Assembly (NCBI GenBank): GCA_023846275.1
Contig: CM043871.1
Span: forward strand, 35,370,578 to 35,434,577
Source: Vanilla planifolia
Lineage: Eukaryota > Streptophyta > Magnoliopsida > Asparagales > Orchidaceae
DNA: 64,000 nt
Direction of reading: 5' to 3'
Numbering within the stretch: the first letter of the stretch is position 1; the number at the start of each line of letters is the position of its first letter. The notes under the pieces were generated by a model. That model did not search any database. It was given only the letters and a program-made list of their open reading frames with translations, and had not been told where the DNA came from. The translations under genes and the position numbers were made by a program. Shown here in pieces: positions 49,401-63,900 of the stretch.

Positions 49401-50800
49401 AGGATAGCATGGATTGCATTCTTCCCTAAGAGAAGCAACTTATTTATATTGAAGCAAAGGATGCCTTTAAAGCTTTTCTTAAGGTTGATAAGGGTCTTAT
49501 TTGTTCAAATGATATCCTTTTTGTTGATTATATGTCATAATTTAGTTTTGTTATTTTGAGATATCATCTTTTTTATATATATTTTTGTATTCTTCAAAAT
49601 AAAATTAGATTGAAAAAATATTTGAATATCATATGTTATTTTCTATTATTGTTATTTTGATGTTAAAAATATCTTAATATCTTGAAATAATAATATTTTT
49701 ATACAACATTTAGAAATTATTCTAAGATTGTTTTATTGTATTGAAGAGACTATATATTTATATAGCATGAGTTGCATTCTTCTCTTAAGATGCAACTTAT
49801 TTTTATTGAAGGAAATTATGTCTTTAAAAAAACTTATCTTAAGATTGTTTTAAAACAATTAATCAGATATTTAAAAGTTTGATAAGAGTCACACTTATTC
49901 TAATGATAAATATTTTTTTAATATTTTTATTACATTTAAATAAAATAAAATTTTAAAAAAATATTTGAATATCACATGTTATTGTTTAGTATTTTTTTAA
50001 TATAAAAAATAGCTTAATATTTTAAAATAATAGTTTTTTATGTTGTTTTGAGAGATTATATACTTATATTTCATGAAAGCTATGCTTTTTTTAAGATATT
50101 ATATTTGTTTGCATGCCAAAAAAAAATAAGAGGATAGGGTTGATCATTGATCCCTTCAATAAATTATTTATTTATTTTGAAGAAAAAGATTCTTTTTTTT
50201 AAGTTGTTAACAAACACCACTCATATAACTAGATGTTTATTGGGAATTACTTTCATATTAGTGATTTATTTTCTCAAATATATATTATTGTAAGAGTTAA
50301 TCTATTGTTATCATTTTGAATTAGTATTCTTTTTATCACCTTAGATCATTATTGTATCATTTTTATGAATAAATGATATATTCGTGTTAACGATTTATAT
50401 ATATATATATATATAGTTCTTATAATAATATTATAATACCAATATTTAATTATATTATTGTAAGATATTGTTTTTTTATCCTTTTATATCCATTTAAATA
50501 GATTTTGATATAAAAAAATATCTTATCTTAAAATAATATCTTTTTATATATAAAGTTTAGAAATCATCTAAAGATGTATTATTCTTTTGAAGAGACAACC
50601 TATATATATTGCATGGATGCTTTGCTTTTCTTTAGGATATTATATCTATTTGGATGAGAATAAAATAAAAGGATGGGGTTTTGTCAATCTTGGGGAGGTG
50701 ATGTCATATTTGAAACTCTACTTTGATGATTGATATGAAAGTGATTGGAATATCTCCTAAGTTTTTCACCATCTTGAGTTATATGCTTTTTAGTATATTT
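49401..50800 (-). repeat. Tandem array of glutaredoxin-promoter-like units
   Basis: The 5' leader and promoter of the glutaredoxin (about 49401-49767) is followed by diverged head-to-tail copies at about 49768-50069, 50070-50609 and a partial one from 50610. Shared words in plus-strand order are GCATG(A/G)..TTGCATTCTT, (G)CAACTTATTT..ATTGAAG, TTTGATAAG-GTC, TTTGAATATCA(T/C)ATGTTATT, TATCTTAATAT..AAATAATA, and GAAGAGAC/ATATAT just before the next unit. None of the upstream copies has a glutaredoxin coding part. Confidence 0.75.
49441..49448 (-). promoter_or_regulatory. TATA box of the glutaredoxin gene
   Basis: TATAAATA on the minus strand, 68 bases before the ATG at 49373, with a purine/pyrimidine-rich short leader between. 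Spacing fits a plant core promoter with a short 5' UTR. Confidence 0.65.
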
Positions 50801-51300
50801 TTTATTCTAAAAATTTTGAAAAGAAATTCAAAATAAAATGACATATATATTTTTATTAAAAAAAAGTTATTTTAATTATTCTGATGGACTCTTATTAATA
50901 CATATCTCATAAATATTATTTTTTATTCATCAATTCAATATGGACATCCAACATATGAATATTAACTTCATTAATAGAAAGTTCATGTTTAAAAAATATT
51001 TCATCTTCAAATATTTAATTAAATATTGATATTATAACATACTTTAAATTGTTTATAATCTTTTTGATAAAAATATGAAGTAAAATTTTAAATATTATTT
51101 TAATTATCTTTTTTATTTTCGTTGTCTTATGTTATATGCTTTTTAGTGTAATTTTTTATTCTAAAAAAATAAATTAAAAATGACATTAAAGATCATTTTA
51201 TTTTTCATAAAAAGTAAAAAGTTTGATGATTTTACTAAACTCTTATGATAACATATTTTTTAAATATTATTTTTTTATTAATCAATTTAATATCTAATAA
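50774..51300. repeat. Diverged duplication, period about 350 bp
   Basis: About 50774-50955 and 51127-51300 share TTATATGCTTTTTAGT, TTTTTATTCTAAAAA, AAATGACAT and AAATATTATTTTTT in order. Confidence 0.75.
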
Positions 51301-51720
51301 TAATGATATTAATCATACCCAAAATAATCATAATATGATGAGAAAAACAACACCAACTTGTTGAATTTTAACTTGACTAATAAAAAGTTAGTGTTAACAA
51401 AATGTCTTTGATAAAGTAATTTTTTAATATTATTATAATATGATAAAATTATTTTTTTAATATTTTAAAACATGATTAAACAAGCATCTAAAAAAGATAT
51501 TGCAACAATAAACTAAGCTTACAAATGTGTGACAAATGGGTCAATAGACAAACACGCATGGGTTGCTTTTTTAACTTGAAAAAAGTCTTTCAACGACTTA
51601 GGTGGTGATGCCCCATTGTGATAGAGAAGATAAGGTTGAGAAGTATGGACCTTTTTCATGCATTGGATACCAAAGTGAATTTTACTTTGTTGAAAAGAAG
51701 CATGGCTATAATATGAAAAG

Positions 51721-52735
51721 AGAGATATCATTTGATTTGGATGGGGATGATAAATTAAGAATGGTCAATAAAGATGTAAGATAAGGTGAGGACATATATG
51801 CTATAATCTAAGTACATATTTGTACTTATTAACAAGTGAGAATACTAAATGAGAAAAAGTTATAATTTTTTAATGAGTTTTGAAGTATTTATTTTTTATT
51901 TATTAAAATTTTATTTTTTAAACAATTTATTTTTAAATTTTTTTTTTATTTTGTTTAAGTAAAATAAACATAACATTGGTTTCTTATTTCCTCTTTAATG
52001 AATTTTCTTTTTGAAATGCTAGGGTGTAATGATCAACTGAAATTTTTCTACTAATAATACTAATTAGGTTATCATAAATATGAGTTGCATAATAAGTTAA
52101 TTTTTCTACCATCTCTTAAGAAAGTAATTAGTGAGCTTCAAGAATCTTAAATTGATTGAGATTAATCACTTCCATTTTGCAAAACTTATTATAATTAAGT
52201 CTATTGTATTTTAAAATGTCATCATGTCTATTATTTTAAAGAAGACGTATCATTTGATTTAGATGATTATGATAAATAAATAATATTGAATAAAGATGTA
52301 AGATAAAGGAATGACAAATATTATCACCCAAGTACATATTTGTACTTATTGACAAGTGGGAATACTAAGGTGAAAAAGTCATAACCCTTTTATTGAGTTT
52401 TAAAGTAATTATTTTTATTTAAATTTTAAATTTTAGATAAAATATTTTACTAAAATTTTATTTGTTAAATAATTTTTCTTAAAAAAAAAGTCATTTTATT
52501 TAAGTAAAACATACATAACATTAATTTCTTGTTTTGTACCCTTTGAATTTTGTCTTTGAAATATTAGGAGTGAAATGATCGACTGAAATCTTCCCACTAA
52601 TCATACTAATCATAAATATGAGTTGCATAGCAAATTAACTTTTCTACCCATCTATTTTGAAAGTAATTAGTGAACTTCAAGAACTTTGAACTAAACGAGA
52701 TCAGTTACTTTCATTTTGCAAATATTTTCGTTATT
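51721..52735. repeat. Tandem duplication, unit about 520 bp
   Basis: Copies at about 51721-52210 and 52243-52735 are clearly alike: ATCATTTGATTTGGATG, AATAAAGATGTAAGATAA, AAGTACATATTTGTACTTAT, TGAGTTGCATA and AAGTAATTAGTGA occur in both at the same spacing. No intact frame runs through them. Upstream sequence at 51.6 kb has a short open frame of unclear origin. Confidence 0.88.
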
Positions 52736-53756
52736 GCGTCTATTAACCTCAACCCTTTCTACCAACTTATGACTTCATAAATCTCATACTTAGTGACTCT
52801 AACAATATCTTCTCTCTTTTATTCTCCATAAATCCAAAGTGGTTTCATAAGATTTTTTTTTCATCTACCTTTTTTATAGTTCACTCATTATTCAATGGTT
52901 TTAAAATTCTCTTCTCAAGATAACATCATTTTTCGTGGACTTAACCAACCAAGACATCCTCAATTTCATCTCACACTCTTTGATATTCTAAGAAAATAAT
53001 GTGAGCGGTATTTAAGTTCATCAAGGTCACTAATCGATGAAGGCTATTTAATCATTAAAAGATTAAGTGAAACAAAAGCTAAATGATTGGAAGTATTTGT
53101 GGAAGGATGAGCTAAGGAAAATAATGTGATCTATGATCTTGTCTAGTATTATAAAGTTGAGTTAAGAAAACCCTCTTTGAAGCTTATAAGTTGTAATATT
53201 ACAAGATGGAGGAGGTTATAAAGTTGACTCATATCCACTTAATAAGATGAACACTATCAAGGAAGAGTGAGCTTAAATCTATGAGTTGGAATGAACAATA
53301 TTTAATTTTATATTTTCGTTAGTGTTATGTTTTACTATCGTGTAATGTTTGTACGTTAGAGAACATCTTTGGAGTGATTATTAAATAGTAAAGATATTTT
53401 GATCGAAAAGGTGATTAGAAGTTGAAAGAGTGAAGGTTGAAGTAGACAATTTTGATAGAGGTTAACACTATGGGTAAGGTTGGCGGGCAAGTCTTCATTG
53501 TTCTCCTTATTTAGATTCCATTTCAAACAAGGAGAACAAGACATGGACATCTTTAATTTGAATAATTAAACAATGATTTACATAAGTCATGGTTTGGATT
53601 ATTGGAAAAAATAGCGTGTTAAAAATATTAATATGTGATAGGATATATTATAGATATGATTTAATTATTTTGATATATTATGATATTGTGTCATCAATTG
53701 CTATTATTATTAACAAGTTTTAATAATGTATTGTGACATTTCATCATCATATATAC
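52736..53756. other. AT-rich intergenic DNA, no gene seen
   Basis: Only short interrupted frames and no recognised repeat. Confidence 0.55.
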
Positions 53757-53796
53757 ATACACACACACACACACACACACATACATACACATATAT

Positions 53797-53869
<73 letters not shown>

Positions 53870-53870
53870 T
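53757..53870. repeat. Compound AC/AT microsatellite
   Basis: An AC run (about 53758-53780) passes through ATAC units into a TA run (about 53808-53860) and a second short AC run. Long frames over it on both strands are repeat artefacts. Confidence 0.95.
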
Positions 53871-54976
53871 ATAAATATATAAACACATATTCATGCATAT
53901 TATGGATATAACATAATGACAAATCATGATATTGTGAAGAAAGCAAAATAAATAAAAATAGAAATAATAATGCATTATATGATATTTACGTTATAAAATT
54001 CTTACGTTATGCATAAGTTGTGATGATACTATAATATATAATATGATGTATGATATATCTTAGAAATATGATATAATAATAATATATATTTCTCAATGAC
54101 ATCATCTCATGATTTAAATATAAAATTATATGTCGCCAATACTTTGTATAGGATTTAGTAGGCATGAGTTTGAGACATTGTTAAGATATATGATGTTACT
54201 AATACTTTGTGTAGAACTAGAAATACATAAGTTAATGATTATGCTTAAATATGAAATAACATCATATATGATAATATTATCTTCTATGTCATCAGCGTTT
54301 GGTATAAAACTTAACGAGTATGATTCTAAAGTCTCATTAAGGTTTATTTTCAACTTTGATTGTTTTTTATATATGCTTATTAGCAAATATTTTATGGTCT
54401 TATGATATAATATATTGATATGAAATATTAATTATGAGTATATGATGTGATATATTGATATTAGATATATTGTAGATATAAAATATTAATCTTATAAATA
54501 AAACAGGATTTATAATATAAAAGAATAACTAATAGTAAATATATGTTAAATATAAAAAAAGTCATAAATAATGAAGAAATTATTATGAAAATAGAATGAG
54601 ATTTACATGTATGGGAAGTAAATAAAAGTTATTACTTGCACTCCTTTTTACATAATTTTATAGCATCTCTTTTTATATAAATTATTTTATAATATTATTT
54701 ACACAATATTGAACACATTAGTATTATTATTTAAAAATTTAAATATTATTTCATCTATTGAATAATTTATCTGTGTTGTTGAACGCAATTGATCAATTTT
54801 AGAAATTTATGTTTTAAAAAATATTAAAATTTTTTAAACATTTTATAATAGTAATTATTTAGTTAAATATTTATTAACAATATATACATTAAATACACAT
54901 TTTTTTAATAATACTTTTAAAATTAAAAGTTTTATTAATCAAATTAATATTCAGTACAAAAGTACCTAACGCAGCT
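53871..54976. other. AT-rich DNA upstream of the aminotransferase gene
   Basis: No gene seen. A pair of overlapping 86-91 codon frames near 54.13-54.40 kb lies on opposite strands and shows no domain. The promoter of the histidinol-phosphate aminotransferase should be at the right end, but no clear TATA box could be assigned. Confidence 0.5.
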
Positions 54977-57900
54977 ATGCCGCAGGGTCACCCTCCGGTT
55001 GCAATGAAGGCGGTCAGCATCTCCGGCGTTTCACACTTCGTTGACAGGACCAGCGACGGATTGGGCTCATTCTGCGGAAACCGAAGGCGTTTGCTGGCGT
55101 CCGCTATGCCGGCGGAGCAGGTCGACGGAGCGCCGTGCAAGGTGACAGGCGACTCCTTCATCCGCCTCCATCTCAAGAAACTTTCGCCGTATCAGCCAAT
55201 CCTTCCCTTTGAGGTTGTTTTTCTGTATAAAAAAAAGGCAATTTTGATTAAAAAAAGAGATTTTGTTTTACTTGCATGCCAAGTGTTTGATGTTTTTTTT
55301 TCCCCTTTTGCTGTTTCTGTTATCTTTGAGCAAGTATGATTCGTGAAGGCATGATATTTGTTGCAAATAACTATATTTATGGCACCTCTGCCTCTGGTTT
55401 TAATATGTCTTTAGAAGGGCAATGATTCTGGGCTGGTTGCTCAATATGCCATTCTTAAGTTTGTTTCTAGAGAAAATAGAGAATCAGGATACTAGTAATA
55501 GACAATTGTATGGGTAAGTAATACTGAGCTATGTTGCATATTACTAATGCATGCATATAGCCAGCTTCTTTCATTTACTGTGCTGAAGTTCAACTAATTT
55601 AATTCAGGGCCTGATCAAGCTTTGATGTTACCACTCTAACTTTGGCATAGAGTTCAAACTAATATTTGTGCAAGCATTTAAACTTCAAGGGCTAGCTGTT
55701 TACAATTGGTTGCATTTGGAATTCTATCTAGGATTTAGTTTCCCATAGAACTTGCAAGGATCAATGTTATTTAATATTGTCTTCAAGTATGTATTATTCC
55801 CTGATCACCCCCTATGACATTGGCTGATATGTATCCTTTTGGAAAAATCCCTTCATGATGTAAACTCTATGGTAACACGAATTTTGATGTAGTTGTCTTG
55901 AAGAAAGAATATATAGAATGATATAGATTCTAGAAGAATTACTTCCATACAAAATTGCATTAAGAAGATGAAAGATCTCATCAAAGGAAGAGAAACATAC
56001 AAAGATCCTAATCAAGAATTATACACAAAAAATAAAGCAAAAAATGGTAAATATGAGATCAATACTATCAACTAGATGAGGCTTACAAAAAAGAAGGATC
56101 TAATAAATAGAAGACCACATAATAAGAACAAGGAAAAATAGATTCTCTTTCTCTACAAATCTATAGACAACCCAAGCATCTCATAAAGGAGATCCAACCA
56201 GGGATAGGTTCTTTACCTTACCAATTGTAGTAAAACCCTAATTGACTTCACCTGACTCAACTTGGGTTCTCAACTATACATAAGTTATGAGATTGTTTTT
56301 CTATAAATAGGGATGATTAATGATACTACTCAATTACTAGACCAACATAGCATAATCTCTAAAACTTGTAAGAAACGCACTGATGTTTTTTCTTAGAACT
56401 TTCACCATCATGTTTTTTCTTAACTAAATAAAAAATCCCAACAAAACCTAAAGATTCCAAACTCAAGGACTTCACATCCTCTTAGACATTTTTTCCTTCT
56501 GATGTCTAGACAAATAAATTTGAATAGCATATTCAAAACTCCAACAAATCTTATTTGAGGTGGTTGTAAATGATATAGGCACAAATCTTCAATCCCTTTG
56601 GGTTGTCTAATAATTTTTCTAATCACCTTTAAAAATCAGCAAGGCTATTGGATGACCCAAATCCTCAAAATTGGAGTTATTTTGAAATCTCTTTCGTCAT
56701 TGAATTTTCACCAATGATAAATTGGATGGTTCAATCTAAAAATCAAACCATTTGATTAGGTTTAACAAATTGCACATTGCTAATGTTGTTGTCTTTATTT
56801 TTGTCATTTTATTGACTTTATCAGGAGTCTGATTGTGTAATCATATAGTTTAATTATGCGAACAATGGCTTGATTAGGTTTGTGGACGAGCTAATTTGTC
56901 TAATCATTTGATTCGTGAATATTTCCTAGCTTTTAATTGGATGAGTTGATATGCTAAGTGGTTGTTTCAATTAGGTAAGTTTGGTTAGAAATTTATTCTA
57001 GTCTTGATTTCTAGATTTTGAAGTTTTGCAACTTGAGGATTACAAACCATGCCTCCATGAATAATATCTTATTTATAAGCACACTTCAGCTCTTTATTTG
57101 AGCCAAAATGCTGCCTTGTAAGCTTAGCCCTTCCTTTTGAGTTTCAATAATGTACTACGTGTTAAACTCTACTTGGCAAAAACTCACTCAACCTTATAGG
57201 TTTTGGTTTGTTAAAATCACACAAATTGCCTCCATTTGAAATATCTTGTTTTGTAACTCTACATTATGTTTAGTTTCTTTCAAATATTAGCCTTTGTTTT
57301 AGATTCAAATGTTGAGTCTGGCGTTTTAGGTTTTGTCTTCTCGACTCAGAAGGAAGCCTGAGGACATCATTAAACTTGATGCAAATGAGAATCCATATGG
57401 ACCACCTCCAGAGGCAAGTTAATTTTTTTATTCTGTTGTAATATTTGACTTTTCTCTATTTCTATGAAGGAAACATATCACTAAAAGCAAAGTTAAATTT
57501 CTCAAATAGTAGCTTAGACTCATCATTTTCGTCTTACATATTTTTTACTCAACACTATCCTATATATTTCTTACTCAACACTAGTTTAAGCTACTGCTTA
57601 TAGTTAATTAGCTATCTTTACCTCATTTTTGCATAGTACATATATCATTTGTTTGTCTCTTTATACCTTTGTATTGTAAGGATATATTACTGTGGAGGCA
57701 GTAGTATGGGTATCAATACTTAAACTAATTCAATAAATGCCTTGTTTGGTGATTTTCAACTTCACCTTTTCTTGCAACTAATTAGTTAATGTAAACTGTT
57801 ATTGATGCATCTTTGACTGGGCTAAAAATGAGCTCAGCAATGATGGGAAATATCGTGAATTTGATGAATTTACATGCTTTCTAGTTTTTCTAATGTTGAC

Positions 57901-60900
57901 TTAACACTTCTTGTAGAATTTTAGATTTCTTTTGCATTTATGTTCCTTGAGTAGTTTACTGGTCTGGTAAAATACTGAAAGTGGAATCCAATGCCAATAG
58001 CTGTTATAATATTCACATATGTATAACATAAAAGGACGGTATCTATTGTGTGAAAGGGAAACACTATATTTGTTTGTTAATAACAAGATGATATGAGTGA
58101 CAACTGATTTGCAGTTAAATGTATTTCTGCTCATTTAATCATGTTATATAGGTAGCTGAAGCTTTGGGAACATTGAAGTTTCCATATATCTACCCTGACC
58201 CAGAAAGCCGCCGTTTGCGTGCTGCACTTGCTGAGGATTCTGGGGTTGAAATTGATTATATACTTGCCGGGTGTGGTGCTGATGAGTTAATTGACTTAAT
58301 AATGAGGTCTAACACTATGCCTGGAACCTTTTGTTTATCTCATTCCATTGAAAAATAGAGCTTTATTGACAACTATATTTATATAATCTACCACAGATGT
58401 GTGCTTGATCCAGGTGACAAGATTGTTGATTGCCCTCCTACATTTACTATGTACGAATTTGATGCAGCAGTTAATGGCGCTCTAGTAATCAAGGGTAATC
58501 AATTTTCGTTTAGCCAGGATTTCTTTCTTTGCATACATCTTCTAACAGTATGGTATTACTTTGTTGTTCTGTTATCATGGTCATGCTAACCAAGTTTATG
58601 ATGTCTAGGTTATTTGCATCACCTTGCTAATACCTCATTTCTTTCATACAGTTCCAAGAGAACCAAATTTCAGTTTGAACATCCCACACATAATCAACGT
58701 TGTCGAAAGAGAAAAACCAAAGTGCATTTTTCTGACCTCACCAAATAATCCTGATGGGAGGTACATTGTTATTTGAATGAATCTAAAATCCATGGTTTTA
58801 TCATGCTGTGATATAGATTTGATCTAGAAATTTAGTTGAAGTTGCATGACTCTAATTTTTTGCTACTATAGGAGAATAATTCTTTTGTTCTGATTTTCTA
58901 AATTCCTTTTTGAGTTCTATAGTGTAATCAGTGATGAAGATCTTCTGAAGGTTTTGGATCTACCAATATTAGTTATCCTGGATGAAGCATACATTGAGTT
59001 TTCTGGTCTAAAATCTAGAATGGATTGGGTTAAGAAGCATGACAACTTGATTGTCCTCCGCACTTTCAGCAAAAGAGCAGGTTAGTTGGTGATTTGTGAA
59101 ACAAGTTTATGGACAACTCCTTTAAAATAAGTTGTAGACCATCATCCCTAACATTTACACGTCTATCTCTTTGCGCTTAAAGTGTACTATTCATTATTTG
59201 CTTGAACAAAGGCTCTTTTTGTATATGAAAATCCAAGTTTTAATTCCAATAAAAAAACAAAATATGCCATACAATTATAATAATTAAGAATGAATGCATA
59301 GCAACACCAAGATTTTTAGTGTTAGACCAAGAAATAGCTTATAACCACTGAATGGGCAGAAGTTCAAAATCCTCTATAATGATCAAGTAAAAATAATGAC
59401 AAGTAATTAAAAGCCAAAATTATTTACAAGTATCAAATAGAAAAAGAAAAGAGATCTCATCAAGGATAAAGATTTGATTTCACATATATATCTAACCCAA
59501 ATGCTCAGTAATAAAACTCTTTTTTTATTGCTATTTGTCAAAAGTGCTGAAGACTATTGTACAAATTGTTATCAAATGTAAACTGCAAATCTCAATTAAA
59601 GATCATTTGTCTCTATGTGAATTGTTGTTCCCTCGTTTTCCTTCCACTTGATTATGAGGTTAGATTAAGGTCACTATGAAGCTATTTTTTCTTATTCACT
59701 TGATTAATAGTTGCTATTTTATTGTTTTTTAATTCTCCTTAATTAGCAAAAGCGGCATATTAAATATAACAAGATTAACTGATGCATTGTGTAACACACA
59801 CCTTATTGTCTCAAGATATGTCATATTCATCATTTTTGCTACTCAATTTTGTTGACTGGTTTCATAGTTATCTTATATTTAATAATGCCTTTTTTCATCT
59901 AACTTCTCAAGAAGTTTAGATCATTATCAGTCTTTAAACTCTTGATGCCTCTTTACAATCTATTTTTCAACTAATATATTCCATTTAAATGTTTCAACTA
60001 TATTAATTTTTTTTAATTATATATATTAAGATCTTTCTAGAATTGTTATTAGTAAAGGTTAAAAGGTATCTAAATCCTTTTTCAAAAATAAAATAACAAT
60101 TTTTTACCAACTATAGTGAGCATATTTATAATATCTTTAGTGCTACAAAATGCTATTGAGAACTTGACCTTGTGATGCTTGCTGAGAATAGTTTTTAATA
60201 GTTGAATCTATCTTAGAACTTGATTTAACCTTCTTTTTCCTTTTTGATTAAACTTTGCTTGCAGAACATAAAAAAAATGTATGTCACTATTACAAAAAGG
60301 TTAGACACTGAAAATTTTTTTTGCTTATATCAATTCTAATAAATGGAACCTCCATGTAAGTTTTCCTTTGAATTTTCTTTCCTAAATCATTTAATTACGA
60401 ATAAGTTTTCATATCTTTTGAAATAGAAGTTTTTTTATCATACAGTGAGATTGTTATCAAATGCACACATGATTGGGTATAGAGCATAATAAAATCAAAG
60501 ACTATTACTTCTTTAGTCTTTATCTCAATATTAGAAAGATCTAACATAATTATATTATATGTATCCCAATTCTCTTGAAATGATGTGTCTTTTTTTATGT
60601 GAGAAGTAGACATTTTGTGAGAGATAAACAATTATTATTTCAATTACATCTAATTTTCAATCTTTTCTACAAATTCTTCATTGTTTTTTAATCAATTAAA
60701 ATTCCCAAGGACATCTCTCAAACAGAAGTGAATTAAACTAAGAGGTTTTTTTGCCAATCTCTTCTTTCTCATCATGTATAGTATCAAGTTGTTATTTGAC
60801 TTTAAACATGCTTGCATGCTGTTCTTTGAGATTAAAGTTATCATTGCTGTCAAATTTTTAAATTTATATTTAGTGGTACAAAAAACCTTTGATGTAACTA

Positions 60901-63900
60901 TCAAGAAGTTTGTTTTCTCTATTAGAATCAACCAAGGTCTAGCTCTAATGCCAATTTCTCGGAACAAAAGCTTTCTTCATATATGAAAAAGAACTTGCAT
61001 TGGATTTAAATTTAATAAAAAAATTAAACATACTATGCTATTATAATAAAGAAAATTAAGGATAAAGAGGCACAATGATTTTTACATGATTTGACTAAGA
61101 AATAGCTTATGTTAATGGACAAGTGGAAACCTTGAATCTATTAGCAAGATTATGTAAAAACAAGGTCATACAAATAAGAACCAAATCTCTTTATAGAAAG
61201 ATGAGATATCTCACCAAAAATAGAGATTTGGTTTCACATCTAGATCCAAACCAAATCATTGTGCAATTGCTCTCATTATTGTTCACTGCTATTTAGTAAG
61301 AATGCCAATTATGAAGTTAAAAAGGCATGAGCACAAATCATTACTTAACAAAAGCTTCAAATCTCCACTGAAGGACAACTCATATGTGTATTGATCTTCA
61401 TGTTTATGACTACTCTTTCTACTTGGACAAGAGGATTGTGTTAAGAACTGAAGATTAATAGTTACTTTTCAATCATTTTTCTTTGAACCTCCTTAATAAG
61501 AAAATTTAGATATGCTAAACATAACAATATTAATAGATACATTAATCCATTTTTCTTGAATTTTTCTTTGATATCTTTTGAGATACTTTCTTTAACTTGA
61601 TTTTATTTCTATTTTAATAAGTTAATACGGTTAATATTCTCCTTTTTTATATTAATTCAAATTAATATTTAATATTTAATATTTAATGTTTTTGAGAAAA
61701 TGGGTCTTAGTAGAGGTGGCAATGTCGCGTGGTGGAGGTGGTCGTGATGGTATTGTTTGTGAAACCACTTTTAATTTGATAGTTTATATGTTTTTCAAGC
61801 AAATTTACATGATCACAGCTTTAACACATTTGCATCTTTCTTTCACCTTTTTTTCATAAATCTCTAACCTTTGAAAGAATGACCTGGTTCTATTTTAAAT
61901 CACAGCAAGTATTATATGTCGTAAAAAAATCTTAATTTGTTGTTTGTCTGCTATTTGTGTCTTCAGGCTTAGCTGGACTTCGTGTTGGGTATGGGGCATT
62001 TCCTCTAAGCATCATCAAATATTTTTGGCGGGCGAAGCAACCGTATAATGTATCCGTAACTGCAGAGGTTGCTGCATGTGCTGCTCTTCAGAATCCTGGT
62101 TATCTAGAGGTACCTTTAGATATTGTTGTTGTTGTATCTTGTTTCATATGGTTTGTGTATTTTTATTGACACATATTTTCAGTAATGTCTTAGAGAGTAA
62201 AGAATCTTCTTGTGCAAGAACGAGAAAGATTATATAAACTTTTGGAAGAAGTACCATACCTGAAGCCATTTCCAAGCTTCTCAAACTTCATCCTCTGCGA
62301 GGTTACTTCTGGAAAAGATGCTAAGAAGCTAAAGGTCAGTATGAATTGCACATCATCTTTGCAGTGTTGGCCATGGGTTAGCTTCTCCCTATTAATAGCC
62401 CCAGAGTTATTGAAATATAACAAATGCTTTATGGGTTTTGATTGAGACTATTTTTTCATAGTGAGGCCTTAAACGTTGCAATCACTTATGAGTGGAACCT
62501 GAATTCTTTCAAAACGTCTTTTATAATGAGTTGAACTGTGCTCAAAGATCTCCTGTTTAAAAGGAAACGAAAATCTGGATCATGGCTCCAAAGAATAGAG
62601 AAGAAAATTTTGATAGATTAAGAAGATGCACACTCAGAGGTCTTGCTTGGAATTATTTGATAATGAATTGCAATAGCTCAAAAAAGGATGAATCAAGCAT
62701 TGCTAGTTGATAGAATTAGTGAAAGGAAAAGGATCTATAGTGAGCTAGTTTCTTTACCTCTGAGTTTGTTACAAAATTAAGAAATTAGAGAAATAAACTT
62801 CTGGGTTTGAAGGTTTTGCTTTGTAGAATATTATAGCAGAGGGCGTTTCTTTTGCTGAAGCTAATTAATCTGTTCATCAAATTACTAATGAACTCTGAAT
62901 ATTCTGGAAATTATATACTAGATGTCAGACTTAAGGCTAAACAAAGAATTTTGTGTAAAATTGGGTAGTAAAGAATGGAAAAACAGTTTGAAACCCAGAA
63001 AAGCTTCAGTTATAGTGATGATGCTCAACTTTGGCAGCTGGAATTGAGTGGATTTCAAAGATCTGAAAAAAAGGAAGTCATATATAGTTTTCATTAAGAA
63101 GTTATGACTTGCTTTTTTCATAAAATCGCTGGATATGATCTGAAAGGTGTTAGATTTAAACTATTTGAAGACAAGCATTTTATTTCGTAGTACTGATTCA
63201 AATCAGAATCCGTTTAAAAGACCAAACTTGAAGTGCATTATACATTCAATCTCCTTCAAAAGCAAACACAATAAAGTATGTTAATGGTTCAAACTCCTAC
63301 CCAGCCTTGTGATGATGAAAATGGAACTGAATGCTATGTTCAAAATGTTGGTTCATTAAGCAATGCCTTCGTAGTTCGGTTGTACTTCTTGAGGCTCTAT
63401 GCAATTGTCTTTTCTCCAATAGCTTTAGAGAAAATGTTGGTTGTAGAAATATTAATTGTTTGGTTATTAAATGCAAGATTTGAGTCTATTAACTTTTATT
63501 TTTTTGTAAGAAGATGTTGAAGTAACATATATATAGTTAGACATATAGACACATACACACATGTACACACATTCACCTAGACGTAAAAATGCATATAATA
63601 TTGCTTCGTTAACTTGTGCGAAAATCAAAATTTGAGTAACATCAACATTCATTTTGTACTTAATCATAGAGATCAATCCTTTTTTAATGAATGTCTTAGA
63701 CAACATGGTGGAGTTTATTAAAATAAAGTGACTTTTGTATAACATTAATTTTTTTCTATAAATAGATATAGTGGTTTTGATTTTGGAAAAATATATTCAA
63801 GAAATTGTTAAACATACATATTTTATTTCATTTTTGTCCATGATGTGTGCACATATTATCATAAGATTGTATAAAATTTTGTTTCTTGGCACCTTTATAA

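Noticed and set aside
51602-51784. Short frame with a CIGYQSE segment that recalls Copia post-integrase sequence
   Set aside because: Too short and weak to assign to any family.
53694-53975. Frames of 61-93 codons on both strands
   Set aside because: They are translations of the AC/AT microsatellite, with no non-repeat conserved part.
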